DNA from: Sinorhizobium terangae
Lineage (GTDB): Bacteria > Pseudomonadota > Alphaproteobacteria > Rhizobiales > Rhizobiaceae
Assembly (NCBI RefSeq): GCF_009601505.1
Contig: NZ_WITC01000037.1
Span: forward strand, 60,305-124,304
Direction of reading: 5' to 3'
Length of the DNA: 64,000 bases
Of the stretch, positions 8,090 through 16,465 are shown piece by piece. Under the pieces are notes generated by a model. That model had not been told where the DNA came from and ran no database searches. It worked only from the letters and a program-made list of their open reading frames with translations. Made by a program: the position numbers and the translations under genes. The first letter of the stretch is position 1. Every line of letters starts with the position of its first letter.

Positions 8090-8974
8090 ATGCACCTGAA
8101 AATCAGCCACACGACCGAATATCACTACGATGAACCGGTGCAATATGCGCTTCAACGGCTGCGACTGACGCCGACGACCCAGGTGGGTCAAACGGTCCTG
8201 AACTGGGAGACGCGCGTGGAAGGTGCGGCTGTCGAAGTCGCCTACGACGACCACTTCGGCAATCGCACGCATCTCGTCAGCGTCGAGGGAGACCGCAAGG
8301 CCATTCGGATCGTGGCGAGCGGCGAGGTGCACACGGAAGATCGCGCCGGCGTTTTCGGCCCGCACCACTCCTTCGTGCCGCTATGGCTCTATGCGCGCGA
8401 GACGCCGCTCAGCAAAGCCGGGAAGCTGATCCGTGATCTTGCGAAATCCGCCGAAGGAGAGACCGATCTCGAGCGCGTGCATTCGCTGATGGCCATCATC
8501 CACGAAACGGTCGAATACAAGCCCGGCGACACGCAGACTGAGACCACAGCAGAAGAAGCACTGGAGCGCGGCAAGGGCGTCTGTCAGGATCACGCTCATA
8601 TCCTGATTTCCGCAGCCCGCACGCTCGGCCTCCCCGCCCGCTATCTTTCCGGCTATCTCATGATGGAAGGCCATCCGGAACAGACGGCGAGTCACGCGTG
8701 GGCCGAGGTTCATATCGCGGGCCTCGGCTGGGTCGGCTTCGACGCCGCCAACAAGATCTGCCCGGACGATCGCTATGTCCGCATCGCGTCCGGGCTCTGC
8801 TATAGGGATGCCGCTCCGATCTCCGGACTGGTGCATGGCGCGGCGAGCGAGACGCTGAAAGTGGCCGTGACGGTCGAGAAGCAAGGACAGACGCAAAGCC
8901 AGAGACAAGGCGAACAGAGCCAGAGCCAGAGCCAGAGCCAGAGCCAAAGTCAGAGCCAGAGCCAAAGTCAGTAA
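8090..8974 (+). CDS. Transglutaminase-like cysteine protease family protein with a Ser-Gln repeat tail
   Basis: The N-terminal 90 residues are the beta-rich bacterial transglutaminase-associated domain (LKISHTTEYHYDEPVQYALQ). The catalytic core follows: Cys in GKGVCQDHAHI, His in SHAWAEVHI and Asp in VGFDAANK, so the Cys-His-Asp triad is complete. The protein could hydrolyse or transfer amide bonds, fitting a partner for an ATP-grasp ligase. The last 25 residues are an almost pure (Ser-Gln) run encoded by a hexanucleotide repeat. It is the third gene of the operon, 16 bp after the alpha-E gene, with AGGAGAAAA before the ATG. No signal peptide is seen. Confidence 0.9.
   Translation: MHLKISHTTEYHYDEPVQYALQRLRLTPTTQVGQTVLNWETRVEGAAVEVAYDDHFGNRTHLVSVEGDRKAIRIVASGEVHTEDRAGVFGPHHSFVPLWLYARETPLSKAGKLIRDLAKSAEGETDLERVHSLMAIIHETVEYKPGDTQTETTAEEALERGKGVCQDHAHILISAARTLGLPARYLSGYLMMEGHPEQTASHAWAEVHIAGLGWVGFDAANKICPDDRYVRIASGLCYRDAAPISGLVHGAASETLKVAVTVEKQGQTQSQRQGEQSQSQSQSQSQSQSQSQSQ
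8915..8971 (+). repeat. Hexanucleotide microsatellite coding for a Ser-Gln tail
   Basis: Nine hexamers are present in tandem: five CAGAGC, one CAAAGT, two CAGAGC and one CAAAGT, followed by CAG and the stop codon. Each unit encodes Gln-Ser. Slippage by whole units would change the tail length without a frameshift. Confidence 0.95.
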
Positions 8975-8989
8975 TCGCCGTCGCAACTG

Positions 8990-9099
8990 CCCCTCATCCG
9001 GCCTGCCGGCCACCTTCTCCCCGCAAGCGGGAAGGAGACTCGTGGCGGCCGCTCAAGTCCCCTCTCCCCGCGAGCGGGGAGAGGGTTAGGGTGAGGGGC
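8990..9099. repeat. RIME-like rhizobial intergenic element, also a bidirectional terminator
   Basis: The element is bounded by CCCCTCA and TGAGGGG and holds two inner palindromes: CCTTCTCCCCGC near 9013 and the strong hairpin CCCTCTCCCC/GGGGAGAGGG at 9060-9085. It lies exactly between the convergent transglutaminase and dehydratase genes, so it can end transcription from both sides. Two big palindromes in about 110 bp is the known form of rhizobial mosaic elements. Confidence 0.75.
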
Positions 9100-9171
9100 A
9101 AATTGGCGAAGAAGCGCTGAGCGAGGGCCAATGCGACCGCCCTCGCCGGCTTATTCAGACGCCAGCCCTGG

Positions 9172-10917
9172 TCAATGGCTGTCGCGGTCCATCGGGATGC
9201 GGTCCCCACGCGCCCCAACGAGGAAGTCGAGGTCGGCGCCGGTGTCGGCTTGCATCACGGTCTTGATATAGAGCCCGCCATAGCCGCCGGTGAGCGGCCT
9301 GACCGGCGACACCCAAGCTTCGCGACGGCGGGCAAGTTCCTCATCGGACACGTGGAGATGCAGCGTGCGGTTGGGGATATCGACTGCTATGAGATCGCCA
9401 TTCTCGACGAGTGCGAGCGGCCCGCCCTCGGCGGCTTCGGGCGCGGTATGCAGGATAACTGTACCGTAAGCCGTGCCGGACATGCGCGCATCGGAGATGC
9501 GAATCATGTCGGTGATGCCCTTCTTCAAGACCTTCGGCGGCAGGCCCATGTTGCCGACCTCGGCCATGCCGGGATAGCCCTTCGGGCCGCAATATTTCAG
9601 CACCATGATGCAGTTCTCGTCGATGTCGAGATCTTCACGGTTGATGCGGGCGTGATAGTCCTCGATGCTTTCGAAGACGACCGCGCGGCCCTTGTGCTGC
9701 ATCAGATGGGGCGAAGCGGCTGACGGCTTCAGCACGGCGCCTCTCGGGGCAAGATTGCCGCGCAGCACGGCGATGCCGCCGGACTTCGTCAGCGCCTTTT
9801 CGCGCGGCAGGATCACGTCTTCGTTATAATTGACGACGCCCTTGACGTCGTTCCAGATCGTGTCGCCGCTGACCGTGATGGCGTCGTTATGAAGGAGCCC
9901 CATCTCGGCGACGGCCTTGATGACAACCGGCAGGCCGCCGGCGTAGTAGAACTCCTCCATTAGGTACTTGCCCGACGGCTGCAAGTTGACGATCGTCGGC
10001 ACGTCGCGGCCGAGCCGATCCCAGTCATCGAGCGAGAGATCGACCCCGACACGACCGGCAAGTGCGAGCAGGTGCAGCACCGCATTGGTGGAGCCGCCGA
10101 CCGCGCCATTGACACGGATGGCGTTTTCGAAGGCCTCTTTGGTAAGGATGTCGGAAGGCCTCAGGTCTTCCTTGACCATCTCCACGATGCGGCGGCCGGT
10201 AAGCTGCGAAATGACCCGGCGGCGCGCGTCAACGGCGGGGATGGCGGCATTGCCGGAGAGCGTCATGCCGAGCGCTTCGGCCATCGATGCCATGGTCGAG
10301 GCCGTGCCCATGGTCATACAGCTTCCGGCAGAACGGGCCATGCCCTGCTCGGCGTCCATGAACTCTTCCAGCGTCATCTCGCCGGACTTGACCATTTCGG
10401 AAAACTGCCAGACGGCGGTGCCGGAGCCGACGTCCTTGCCGCGCCATTTGCCGTTGAGCATCGGTCCGCCAGAAACGACGATCGCCGGAATATCGACGCT
10501 CGCCGCTCCCATCAGAAGGCTGGGCGTTGTCTTGTCACAGCCGCCGAGCAGCACGACGCCATCGACCGGGTTGCCGCGGATCGCCTCTTCGACATCCATG
10601 GCCGCAAGGTTGCGGAACATCATCGCCGTCGGTCGAAGCGTGCTTTCGCCGGTCGAGAAGACCGGGAACTCCACCGGGAAGCCGCCCGCCTCGTAAACGC
10701 CCCGCTTCACGCGCTCCGCGAGGTCACGTAGATGCGCATTGCAGGGCGTGAGCTCCGACCAGGTGTTACAGATGCCGATGATCGGCCGGCCGTCGAAGGT
10801 ATCGGCGGGCAGTCCCTGGTTCTTCATCCAGGAGCGATGCATGATGGCATTCTTGCCCGTACCGCCGAACCATTCCTGTGAACGGAGTTTGCGCGGCCAC
10901 TCAGCTTTCTTCTTCAT
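9172..10917 (-). CDS. L-arabinonate dehydratase (IlvD/Edd family)
   Basis: The 581-residue enzyme removes water from L-arabinonate to give 2-keto-3-deoxy-L-arabinonate. It belongs to the IlvD/Edd family but starts with EWPRKLRSQEWFGGTGKNA, typical of sugar-acid dehydratases rather than of IlvD. Cys59 (LTPCNAHL), Cys127 (LGGCDKTTPS) and Cys200 (AGSCMTMG) are at the positions known to bind the [2Fe-2S] cluster in the rhizobial enzyme. The ATG at 10917 follows AGAGGAA; the frame is open further up to 11037. It is the last gene of the minus-strand sugar operon, 46 bp after the aldehyde dehydrogenase. Activity on D-fuconate or D-galactonate is also possible. Confidence 0.88.
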   Translation of the reverse strand: MKKKAEWPRKLRSQEWFGGTGKNAIMHRSWMKNQGLPADTFDGRPIIGICNTWSELTPCNAHLRDLAERVKRGVYEAGGFPVEFPVFSTGESTLRPTAMMFRNLAAMDVEEAIRGNPVDGVVLLGGCDKTTPSLLMGAASVDIPAIVVSGGPMLNGKWRGKDVGSGTAVWQFSEMVKSGEMTLEEFMDAEQGMARSAGSCMTMGTASTMASMAEALGMTLSGNAAIPAVDARRRVISQLTGRRIVEMVKEDLRPSDILTKEAFENAIRVNGAVGGSTNAVLHLLALAGRVGVDLSLDDWDRLGRDVPTIVNLQPSGKYLMEEFYYAGGLPVVIKAVAEMGLLHNDAITVSGDTIWNDVKGVVNYNEDVILPREKALTKSGGIAVLRGNLAPRGAVLKPSAASPHLMQHKGRAVVFESIEDYHARINREDLDIDENCIMVLKYCGPKGYPGMAEVGNMGLPPKVLKKGITDMIRISDARMSGTAYGTVILHTAPEAAEGGPLALVENGDLIAVDIPNRTLHLHVSDEELARRREAWVSPVRPLTGGYGGLYIKTVMQADTGADLDFLVGARGDRIPMDRDSH

Positions 10918-10963
10918 CGTTTCCTCTTCAGCCCCGCATGTCAGCGGGCAATACCATGCTGCC

Positions 10964-12397
10964 TCACGCCAGCGTGTAGGCGGTCTTGACGGTTGTGTAG
11001 AATTCGGCGGCGTATTTGCCCTGCTCGCGCGAGCCATAGGAGGAGCCCTTGCGGCCGCCGAACGGAACGTGGAAATCGACGCCGGCCGTCGGCAGGTTGA
11101 CCATCACCATGCCGGCTTCGGCATTGCGCTTGAAATGCGTCGCATGCTTCAAGCTCGTGGTGGCGATGCCGGAGGACAGCCCGAACGGCGTGTCGTTGGC
11201 AACCGCCAGCGCCTCGTCGTAGTCCTTCACCCGGATCACCGCCGCGACCGGACCGAAGATCTCCTCGCGGGAAATCCGCATCGCGTTGGTCGCCTCGGTG
11301 AACAGCGCCGGCTGCAGGTAGAAGCCGGGCGTGTCGCGCGCAATGAGCTCGCCGCCGAAGGCGAGCTTGGCGCCTTCCTGCTTTCCGATGGCGATATAGT
11401 CGGTGTCCTGGTTCAACTGGCCCTGATCGACAACCGGACCGATATGGGTGCCGGCCTTCAGCGCATCATCGACGACAAGACCGTTCATCCGCTCGGCCAT
11501 CGCTGCGACGAACCTGTCGTGGATGCCTTCGGTGACGATGATGCGCGACGAGGCGGTGCAGCGCTGGCCTGTCGAGAAGAAGGCGGAATTGACCGCCGCC
11601 TCGACGGCGACCGAAAGATCGGCATCATCGAGCACGACGAACGGGTTCTTGCCGCCCATCTCGAGCTGGAATTTGCGATTGTGCTCGACCGAGGCAGCGG
11701 CCACGCGTTTGCCGGTGCCGACGGAACCGGTAAAGGTGATCGCCTGAAGGTCGGGGCTGTCGAGCATCGCCTGGCCGACGACCGAGCCCTTGCCCATGAC
11801 GAGGTTCAGCACCCCTTTCGGCAGGCCGGCACGGTGAAGAATGTCGACGATCGCCCAGGAGCAGCCGGGCACCAGTTCGGCCGGCTTGAAGACGACGGTG
11901 TTGCCGTAGCAAAGTGCCGGGGCGATCTTCCAGGCCGGAATGGCGATCGGAAAATTCCACGGGGTGATGATGCCGACGACGCCGACCGGCTCGCGGGTGA
12001 TCTCGATGCCGATTCCCGGCCGGACCGACGGGATGACCTCGCCGGCCAGCCTCAAGGCCTCACCGGCGAAGAATTCGAAGATCTGGCCGGCACGCACGGT
12101 CTCGCCGATACCCTCGGCCAGCGTCTTGCCCTCCTCGCGCGACAACAGCCGCCCGAGTTCGTCCTTGCGCGCGATGATCTCGTCGGCGGTCTTCTTCAGG
12201 ATCGCGTGGCGCTCGAGCAGCCCGGAGCGCGACCAGGCCGGAAAGGCCGCCTTTGCCGCCGCGATCGCGGCCTTCGCATCGTCGGCGCTGGCGCGGGCAT
12301 AGTCGCCGATGACATCGTTGGTGTTCGACGGATTGATGTTGGCAACGCCGTCGGTGCCGACCCATTCGCCGGCAATCAGGTTCTGATGAAGTGTCAT
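10964..12397 (-). CDS. NAD(P)-dependent 2-oxoglutarate semialdehyde dehydrogenase
   Basis: This 477-residue aldehyde dehydrogenase oxidises 2-oxoglutarate semialdehyde to 2-oxoglutarate, the last step of non-phosphorylative pentose oxidation. It has the catalytic Cys280 (TGQRCTASS), general base Glu246 (LEMGGKNP), the nucleotide-binding loop FTGSVGTGK and the TPWNFP motif at 145-150. The ATG at 12397 follows AAGGAGG. It lies between gguC and the arabinonate dehydratase, which gives the substrate call; sequence alone could not exclude succinate semialdehyde or another aldehyde. Confidence 0.87.
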   Translation of the reverse strand: MTLHQNLIAGEWVGTDGVANINPSNTNDVIGDYARASADDAKAAIAAAKAAFPAWSRSGLLERHAILKKTADEIIARKDELGRLLSREEGKTLAEGIGETVRAGQIFEFFAGEALRLAGEVIPSVRPGIGIEITREPVGVVGIITPWNFPIAIPAWKIAPALCYGNTVVFKPAELVPGCSWAIVDILHRAGLPKGVLNLVMGKGSVVGQAMLDSPDLQAITFTGSVGTGKRVAAASVEHNRKFQLEMGGKNPFVVLDDADLSVAVEAAVNSAFFSTGQRCTASSRIIVTEGIHDRFVAAMAERMNGLVVDDALKAGTHIGPVVDQGQLNQDTDYIAIGKQEGAKLAFGGELIARDTPGFYLQPALFTEATNAMRISREEIFGPVAAVIRVKDYDEALAVANDTPFGLSSGIATTSLKHATHFKRNAEAGMVMVNLPTAGVDFHVPFGGRKGSSYGSREQGKYAAEFYTTVKTAYTLA

Positions 12398-12470
12398 GGG
12401 CTTTGGGCCTCCTTGTCTTCTTGACGCAGCCGGCCGCCCGTCGCGGCCTGCGGCTGCCATGTCAGGTATA

Positions 12471-13466
12471 TCAGAGTTGGCGTATGGCGATCTCTTCCTC
12501 CGCGGCAATGGCCAGCGGATTGCGTAGCGGCAGGCCGAATTCCCCGGCCTCGATCTCGAATACGTCCCCCTCCTCCGTGCGGATGCCATCCCCGAAGGAA
12601 AGCGTCGCCGTGCCGAACATGTGCACATGCACGTCGCCCGGCACACGGAAGAGACCGTACTTGAAATGGTGATATTCGAGATTGGCGAAGCTGTGCGACA
12701 TGTTCGCTTCGCCGGAAAGGAACGGCTTTTCCCACAGCACTGTGCCGCCGCGCAGGATGCGAGACGTGCCGCGAATGTCGTCAGGCGCCGCGCCGATGCG
12801 GATTTCCGGCCCGAAGCTCGCCTGGCGCAGCTTCGAATGGGCGAGCCAGAGATAATTGACCCGCTCGGTCTTGTGGTCGGAGAACTCGTTGGCGACGGCA
12901 AAGCCCAGGCGATAGGGCACACCCTTGTCGGAGATCACGTAGATACCGGCCATTTCCGGTTCCTCACCGCCATCTTCCGCAAAGGCCGGGGAAACGAGGG
13001 CTTGGCCGGGCGCGACCGCAGACGTTCCGTTGCCCTTGTAGAACCATTCCGGCTGGACGCCCTTTTCGCCCGGCTTCGGCTTGCCGCCTTCGAGCCCCAT
13101 GCGGAACATCTTCATCGAATCGGTCAGCGTCTCTTCCGCTGCCTCGGCCGTCTTCTTGTGCATGGCGTCGCGGGTTGCCGCCGAGCCGAGATGAGTGAGA
13201 CCGGTTCCAGTCAGATGCAGGTGCGCCGTATCAGGATGAGTGATCGGCGGCAGCATCCGCCCTTCCGCATAGGCCTTCTTGAGATCGATCGTATCGCCCA
13301 GACCGCGGCTGTCGATCACCTCCTTGAGGCTCTTGTCGCCATTGGCCGCTTCCATCGCCAGCGCATAGACGCTTTCCGCCCCCTTGACGACGCGAGCCAC
13401 CTCGCCCGCAGACCGAACGGCGACGGCGATCGATCCATCTTCTTTCCTGACCTGAGAAATCAGCAC
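12471..13466 (-). CDS. gguC: GguC, AraD1-family (FAH-fold) sugar-acid dehydratase
   Basis: The 331-residue protein belongs to the AraD1 group of the fumarylacetoacetate hydrolase fold. In the arabinose pathway it would convert 2-keto-3-deoxy-L-arabinonate to 2-oxoglutarate semialdehyde, linking the two flanking enzymes. Family features include LPPITHPDTAHLHLTGTGL near residue 70, the EPEMAGIYVISDKG strand and YLWLAHSKLRQASFGPE. I chose GTG at 13466 because GGAAGGA precedes it and the first residues (VLISQVRKEDGSIAVAV) are the usual start; an ATG at 13553 gives 29 extra unrelated residues. It is 152 bp downstream of gguB. Confidence 0.85.
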   Translation of the reverse strand: MLISQVRKEDGSIAVAVRSAGEVARVVKGAESVYALAMEAANGDKSLKEVIDSRGLGDTIDLKKAYAEGRMLPPITHPDTAHLHLTGTGLTHLGSAATRDAMHKKTAEAAEETLTDSMKMFRMGLEGGKPKPGEKGVQPEWFYKGNGTSAVAPGQALVSPAFAEDGGEEPEMAGIYVISDKGVPYRLGFAVANEFSDHKTERVNYLWLAHSKLRQASFGPEIRIGAAPDDIRGTSRILRGGTVLWEKPFLSGEANMSHSFANLEYHHFKYGLFRVPGDVHVHMFGTATLSFGDGIRTEEGDVFEIEAGEFGLPLRNPLAIAAEEEIAIRQL

Positions 13467-13618
13467 GTTCCTGTCCTTCCTCTCGACCTGGGCTTCACCG
13501 CCCGCCCCTTTCGTGACGCAGGCAATGCGCCGCCCTCGGGTGATTTGCACCACCCAATCCAGCGGCCCGAGCCGCCCGTTTCTGTTTCTGGTTCAATGAA
13601 GGCTGATCGGGGAACCGG

Positions 13619-14833
13619 TCAGCCTTTGCCTTTGTTCTTGTTGTAGACGTCGAAGAATACGGCTGCGAGCAGCACAAGACCCTTGATCAGCTGCTGGTAG
13701 TCGATGCCAATGCCCATGATCGACATGCCGTTGTTCATGACGCCCATGATGAAGGCGCCGATGACGGCACCGGTGATCTTGCCGACGCCGCCCGAAGCAG
13801 AGGCGCCGCCGATGAAGCAGGCGGCGATCACGTCGAGTTCGAAGCCGACGCCGGCCTTCGGGGTGGCCGAGTTCAACCGCGCCGTGATGATCATGCCGGC
13901 GAGAGCGGCAAGCACGCCCATGTTCACGAACGCGTAGAAGGTCAGCCGCTCGGTGTTGATGCCGGAGAGCTTTGCAGCCTTTTCGTTGCCGCCCATCGCA
14001 TAGATCCGCCGGCCGATCGTCGAGCGCGTCGTAAGGAACGTATAGGCGGCAATCAGCACGCCCATGACGATGAGAACGTTCGGCAGACCGCGATAGGTCG
14101 AGAGCTGGAAGCCGATGAACAGCGCGACGAAACCGATAACCGCCATCTGAATCGCGAAGAAGATGAAGGGCTCGTTCTCCGTGCCGTGCTGCTCGTTGAT
14201 GCGGCGATTGCGCAGCCCCGCGTAGACGGCGTAGCCGACAAGCGCCAGCACAGCTACCAGCGCCACCATGTTCTTGATGACGTCGGGGTTGGGGCTGAGG
14301 AAATAGAGGAAATCCGGAACGAAGCCCGTCGACAGGATCTGGAACTCCTTCGGGAACGGCCCGATCGGCCGCCCGCCGAGGACCACGTAGGTCATTCCGC
14401 GGAACACCAGCATGCCGGCGAGCGTGACGATGAAGGACGGAATCTTCTGGTAGGCCACCCAATAGCCCTGCGCCGCCCCCATGATGCCGCCGACGACGAG
14501 ACAGGCGGGAATGACCACGAACGCAGGCAGGCCCCATTTGACCAGCATGATCGCCGATATCGCGCCGATGAAGGCCACGATCGAGCCGACCGAAAGGTCG
14601 ATATGCCCGGCGACGATGATCAGCAGCATGCCCAGCGCCATGATGACGATGAACGAGTTCTGCAGCACCAGGTTCGTGATGTTGACGGGCCTGAAGAGAA
14701 CGCCATCGGTCACGAACTGGAAGAACAGCATGATGATGACGAGCGCGACCAGCAGGCCGTATTCGCGGATGTTGTTCCTGAGATAGTCACCGATCGACGG
14801 TTTGGTGGTTTGGGTGCTCGTATCGGCGACCAT
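13619..14833 (-). CDS. gguB: GguB, multiple-sugar ABC transporter permease
   Basis: The 404-residue inner-membrane protein has ten to twelve hydrophobic segments of the ribose/xylose-type (CUT2) permease family. The signature [17 protein letters not shown] lies near residues 76-92 and a late Gly-rich loop AACFIGGASASGGVGKITGAVIG contacts the ATPase. It pairs with GguA and ChvE to import arabinose, galactose, glucose or related sugars. Its ATG overlaps the gguA stop by one base (TAATG), so the two are translationally coupled. Confidence 0.93.
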   Translation of the reverse strand: MVADTSTQTTKPSIGDYLRNNIREYGLLVALVIIMLFFQFVTDGVLFRPVNITNLVLQNSFIVIMALGMLLIIVAGHIDLSVGSIVAFIGAISAIMLVKWGLPAFVVIPACLVVGGIMGAAQGYWVAYQKIPSFIVTLAGMLVFRGMTYVVLGGRPIGPFPKEFQILSTGFVPDFLYFLSPNPDVIKNMVALVAVLALVGYAVYAGLRNRRINEQHGTENEPFIFFAIQMAVIGFVALFIGFQLSTYRGLPNVLIVMGVLIAAYTFLTTRSTIGRRIYAMGGNEKAAKLSGINTERLTFYAFVNMGVLAALAGMIITARLNSATPKAGVGFELDVIAACFIGGASASGGVGKITGAVIGAFIMGVMNNGMSIMGIGIDYQQLIKGLVLLAAVFFDVYNKNKGKG

Positions 14834-16368
14834 TAGTGTTTCTCCCCTGAACGCATGATGGCGCGCATGATAGATTCCTGGCTGGCTTCTTCCTTGGAAA
14901 GCTCTGCCACAATGCGCCCTTCGTTCATGACATAGATGCGGTCGCAGGTTCCGAGGAGTTCCGGCATTTCCGAAGAGATCATCAGGATGCCTTTGCCCTC
15001 GGCCGCGAGTTGGTTGATGATGGTGTAGATCTCATACTTCGCGCCGATATCGATGCCGCGTGTCGGCTCGTCGAGTATGAGAACGTCGGGATTGGTGAAC
15101 AGCCACTTGGACAGCACGACCTTCTGCTGGTTGCCGCCCGAAAGGTTCACCGTCTCCTGATAGATCGAATGCGAGCGGATACGAAGCTTCGTGCGATAGT
15201 CCGCAGCGACCTTTCTCTCCTTGCGCTCATCGATGACGCCGTTCGACGCGACCGCATGCAGGTTGGCAAGGGTCGTGTTGTCCTTGATATTGTTGATGAG
15301 CACGAGCCCGAGCTGCTTGCGGTCTTCTGTGACATAGGCGAGGCCCGCCTTGATCGCCCGCGGGATCGTGCTGACGTCCACCGGCTTGCCGCGCATGGTC
15401 ACGTCGCCGGTGATCTTGTGCCCCCACGATTTGCCGAAGATGCTCATCACCGTTTCGGTGCGGCCCGCACCCATCAGCCCCGCAATACCGACGACTTCGC
15501 CAGCGCGAACATTGAAGCTGACATCGTGCAGGAACTGGCGGTCACGGTGATGCTGATGGAAGACGTTCCAGTTCTTCACCTCGAGCAGCGTCTCGCCGAT
15601 ATTCGGCTCGCGTGGCGGGTAGCGGTCTTCCATCGCGCGGCCGACCATGCCCTTGATGATCCGGTCCTCGCTGATGTCTTCCTTGTGACAGTCGAGTGTT
15701 TCCACCGTGCCGCCGTCACGCAGGATGGTGATCTGGTCGGCAACCTTTTTGATCTCGTTCAGCTTGTGCGAGATGATGATCGAGGTCATGCCCTGCTTGC
15801 GAAACTCCATGAGCAGCTTCAGAAGCGCGTCGGAATCGGTCTCGTTCAGCGAGGCGGTCGGTTCGTCGAGGATCAGCAGCCGGACCTTCTTGGAAAGCGC
15901 CTTGGCGATTTCCACCAGTTGCTGTTTGCCGACGCCGATATCGGTGATGAGCGTCGCGGGCGGCTCCTTCAAGCCTACCTTGTTCAAGAGCTCCTGCGTG
16001 CGGGCAAAAGTCTGCGGCCAGTGGATCACACCTTTGCTAGCGATCTCGTTGCCGAGAAAGATATTTTCGGCGATCGACAGCAATGGAACCAGCGCCAGTT
16101 CCTGGTGAATGATGATAATGCCGAGATGCTCGCTGTCCGAGATCGTGCTGAAGCGCCGCACCTCGCCGTCATAGTAGATCTCACCCTCGTAGGTTCCCGC
16201 GGGATAGACGCCGCTCAGCACCTTCATCAAGGTCGACTTGCCGGCACCATTTTCGCCGACGAGAGCGTGGATTTCCCCTTCGCGGACCTTGAAGCTGACA
16301 TTGTCGAGCGCCTTGACTCCCGGAAACGTCTTGGTGATGCCCCGCATTTCGAGAATGATATTGTCCAT
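14833..16368 (-). CDS. gguA: GguA, tandem-domain sugar ABC transporter ATPase
   Basis: The 511-residue protein has two nucleotide-binding domains, as expected for CUT2 transporters. The first has Walker [10 protein letters not shown] (38-46), Walker [12 protein letters not shown] and a His-loop IISHKL. The second has a degenerate Walker A (GLMGAGRTE) but keeps LSGGNQQKV and [10 protein letters not shown]. It powers sugar uptake through GguB. The ATG at 16368 is preferred over 16377 because the protein then starts MDNIILEM. A 97-bp gap with a stem-loop separates it from chvE, while it overlaps gguB by one base. Confidence 0.94.
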   Translation of the reverse strand: MDNIILEMRGITKTFPGVKALDNVSFKVREGEIHALVGENGAGKSTLMKVLSGVYPAGTYEGEIYYDGEVRRFSTISDSEHLGIIIIHQELALVPLLSIAENIFLGNEIASKGVIHWPQTFARTQELLNKVGLKEPPATLITDIGVGKQQLVEIAKALSKKVRLLILDEPTASLNETDSDALLKLLMEFRKQGMTSIIISHKLNEIKKVADQITILRDGGTVETLDCHKEDISEDRIIKGMVGRAMEDRYPPREPNIGETLLEVKNWNVFHQHHRDRQFLHDVSFNVRAGEVVGIAGLMGAGRTETVMSIFGKSWGHKITGDVTMRGKPVDVSTIPRAIKAGLAYVTEDRKQLGLVLINNIKDNTTLANLHAVASNGVIDERKERKVAADYRTKLRIRSHSIYQETVNLSGGNQQKVVLSKWLFTNPDVLILDEPTRGIDIGAKYEIYTIINQLAAEGKGILMISSEMPELLGTCDRIYVMNEGRIVAELSKEEASQESIMRAIMRSGEKH

Positions 16369-16420
16369 GTTCAGCATTCCAGCTGCAGCCCGCGAGAGAC
16401 TACAGACTCCCTTACCCAGA

Positions 16421-16450
16421 GAAAAGGGTCCGCAACGGGATCGCGGACCC
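16421..16450 (-). terminator. Stem-loop between chvE and gguA (partial terminator)
   Basis: An 8-bp perfect stem (GGGTCCGC pairing with GCGGACCC, loop of nine bases) lies 16 bp after the chvE stop and is followed, in the direction of transcription, by TTTTC. It may end most transcripts after chvE or protect the chvE message, allowing more binding protein than ATPase. Confidence 0.6.
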
Positions 16451-16465
16451 TCCGTTTCGACGCGA

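Noticed and set aside
8915..8971. Tandem repeat considered as a CRISPR-like or regulatory array
   Set aside because: Units are only six bases, without spacers, and lie inside a coding sequence in frame; it is a microsatellite.
10739..12424. Long open frame of 561 codons on the plus strand
   Set aside because: It is antisense to the aldehyde dehydrogenase, its translation is rich in Arg, Asp and Gly without domains, and it is explained by GC-rich codon use of the true gene.
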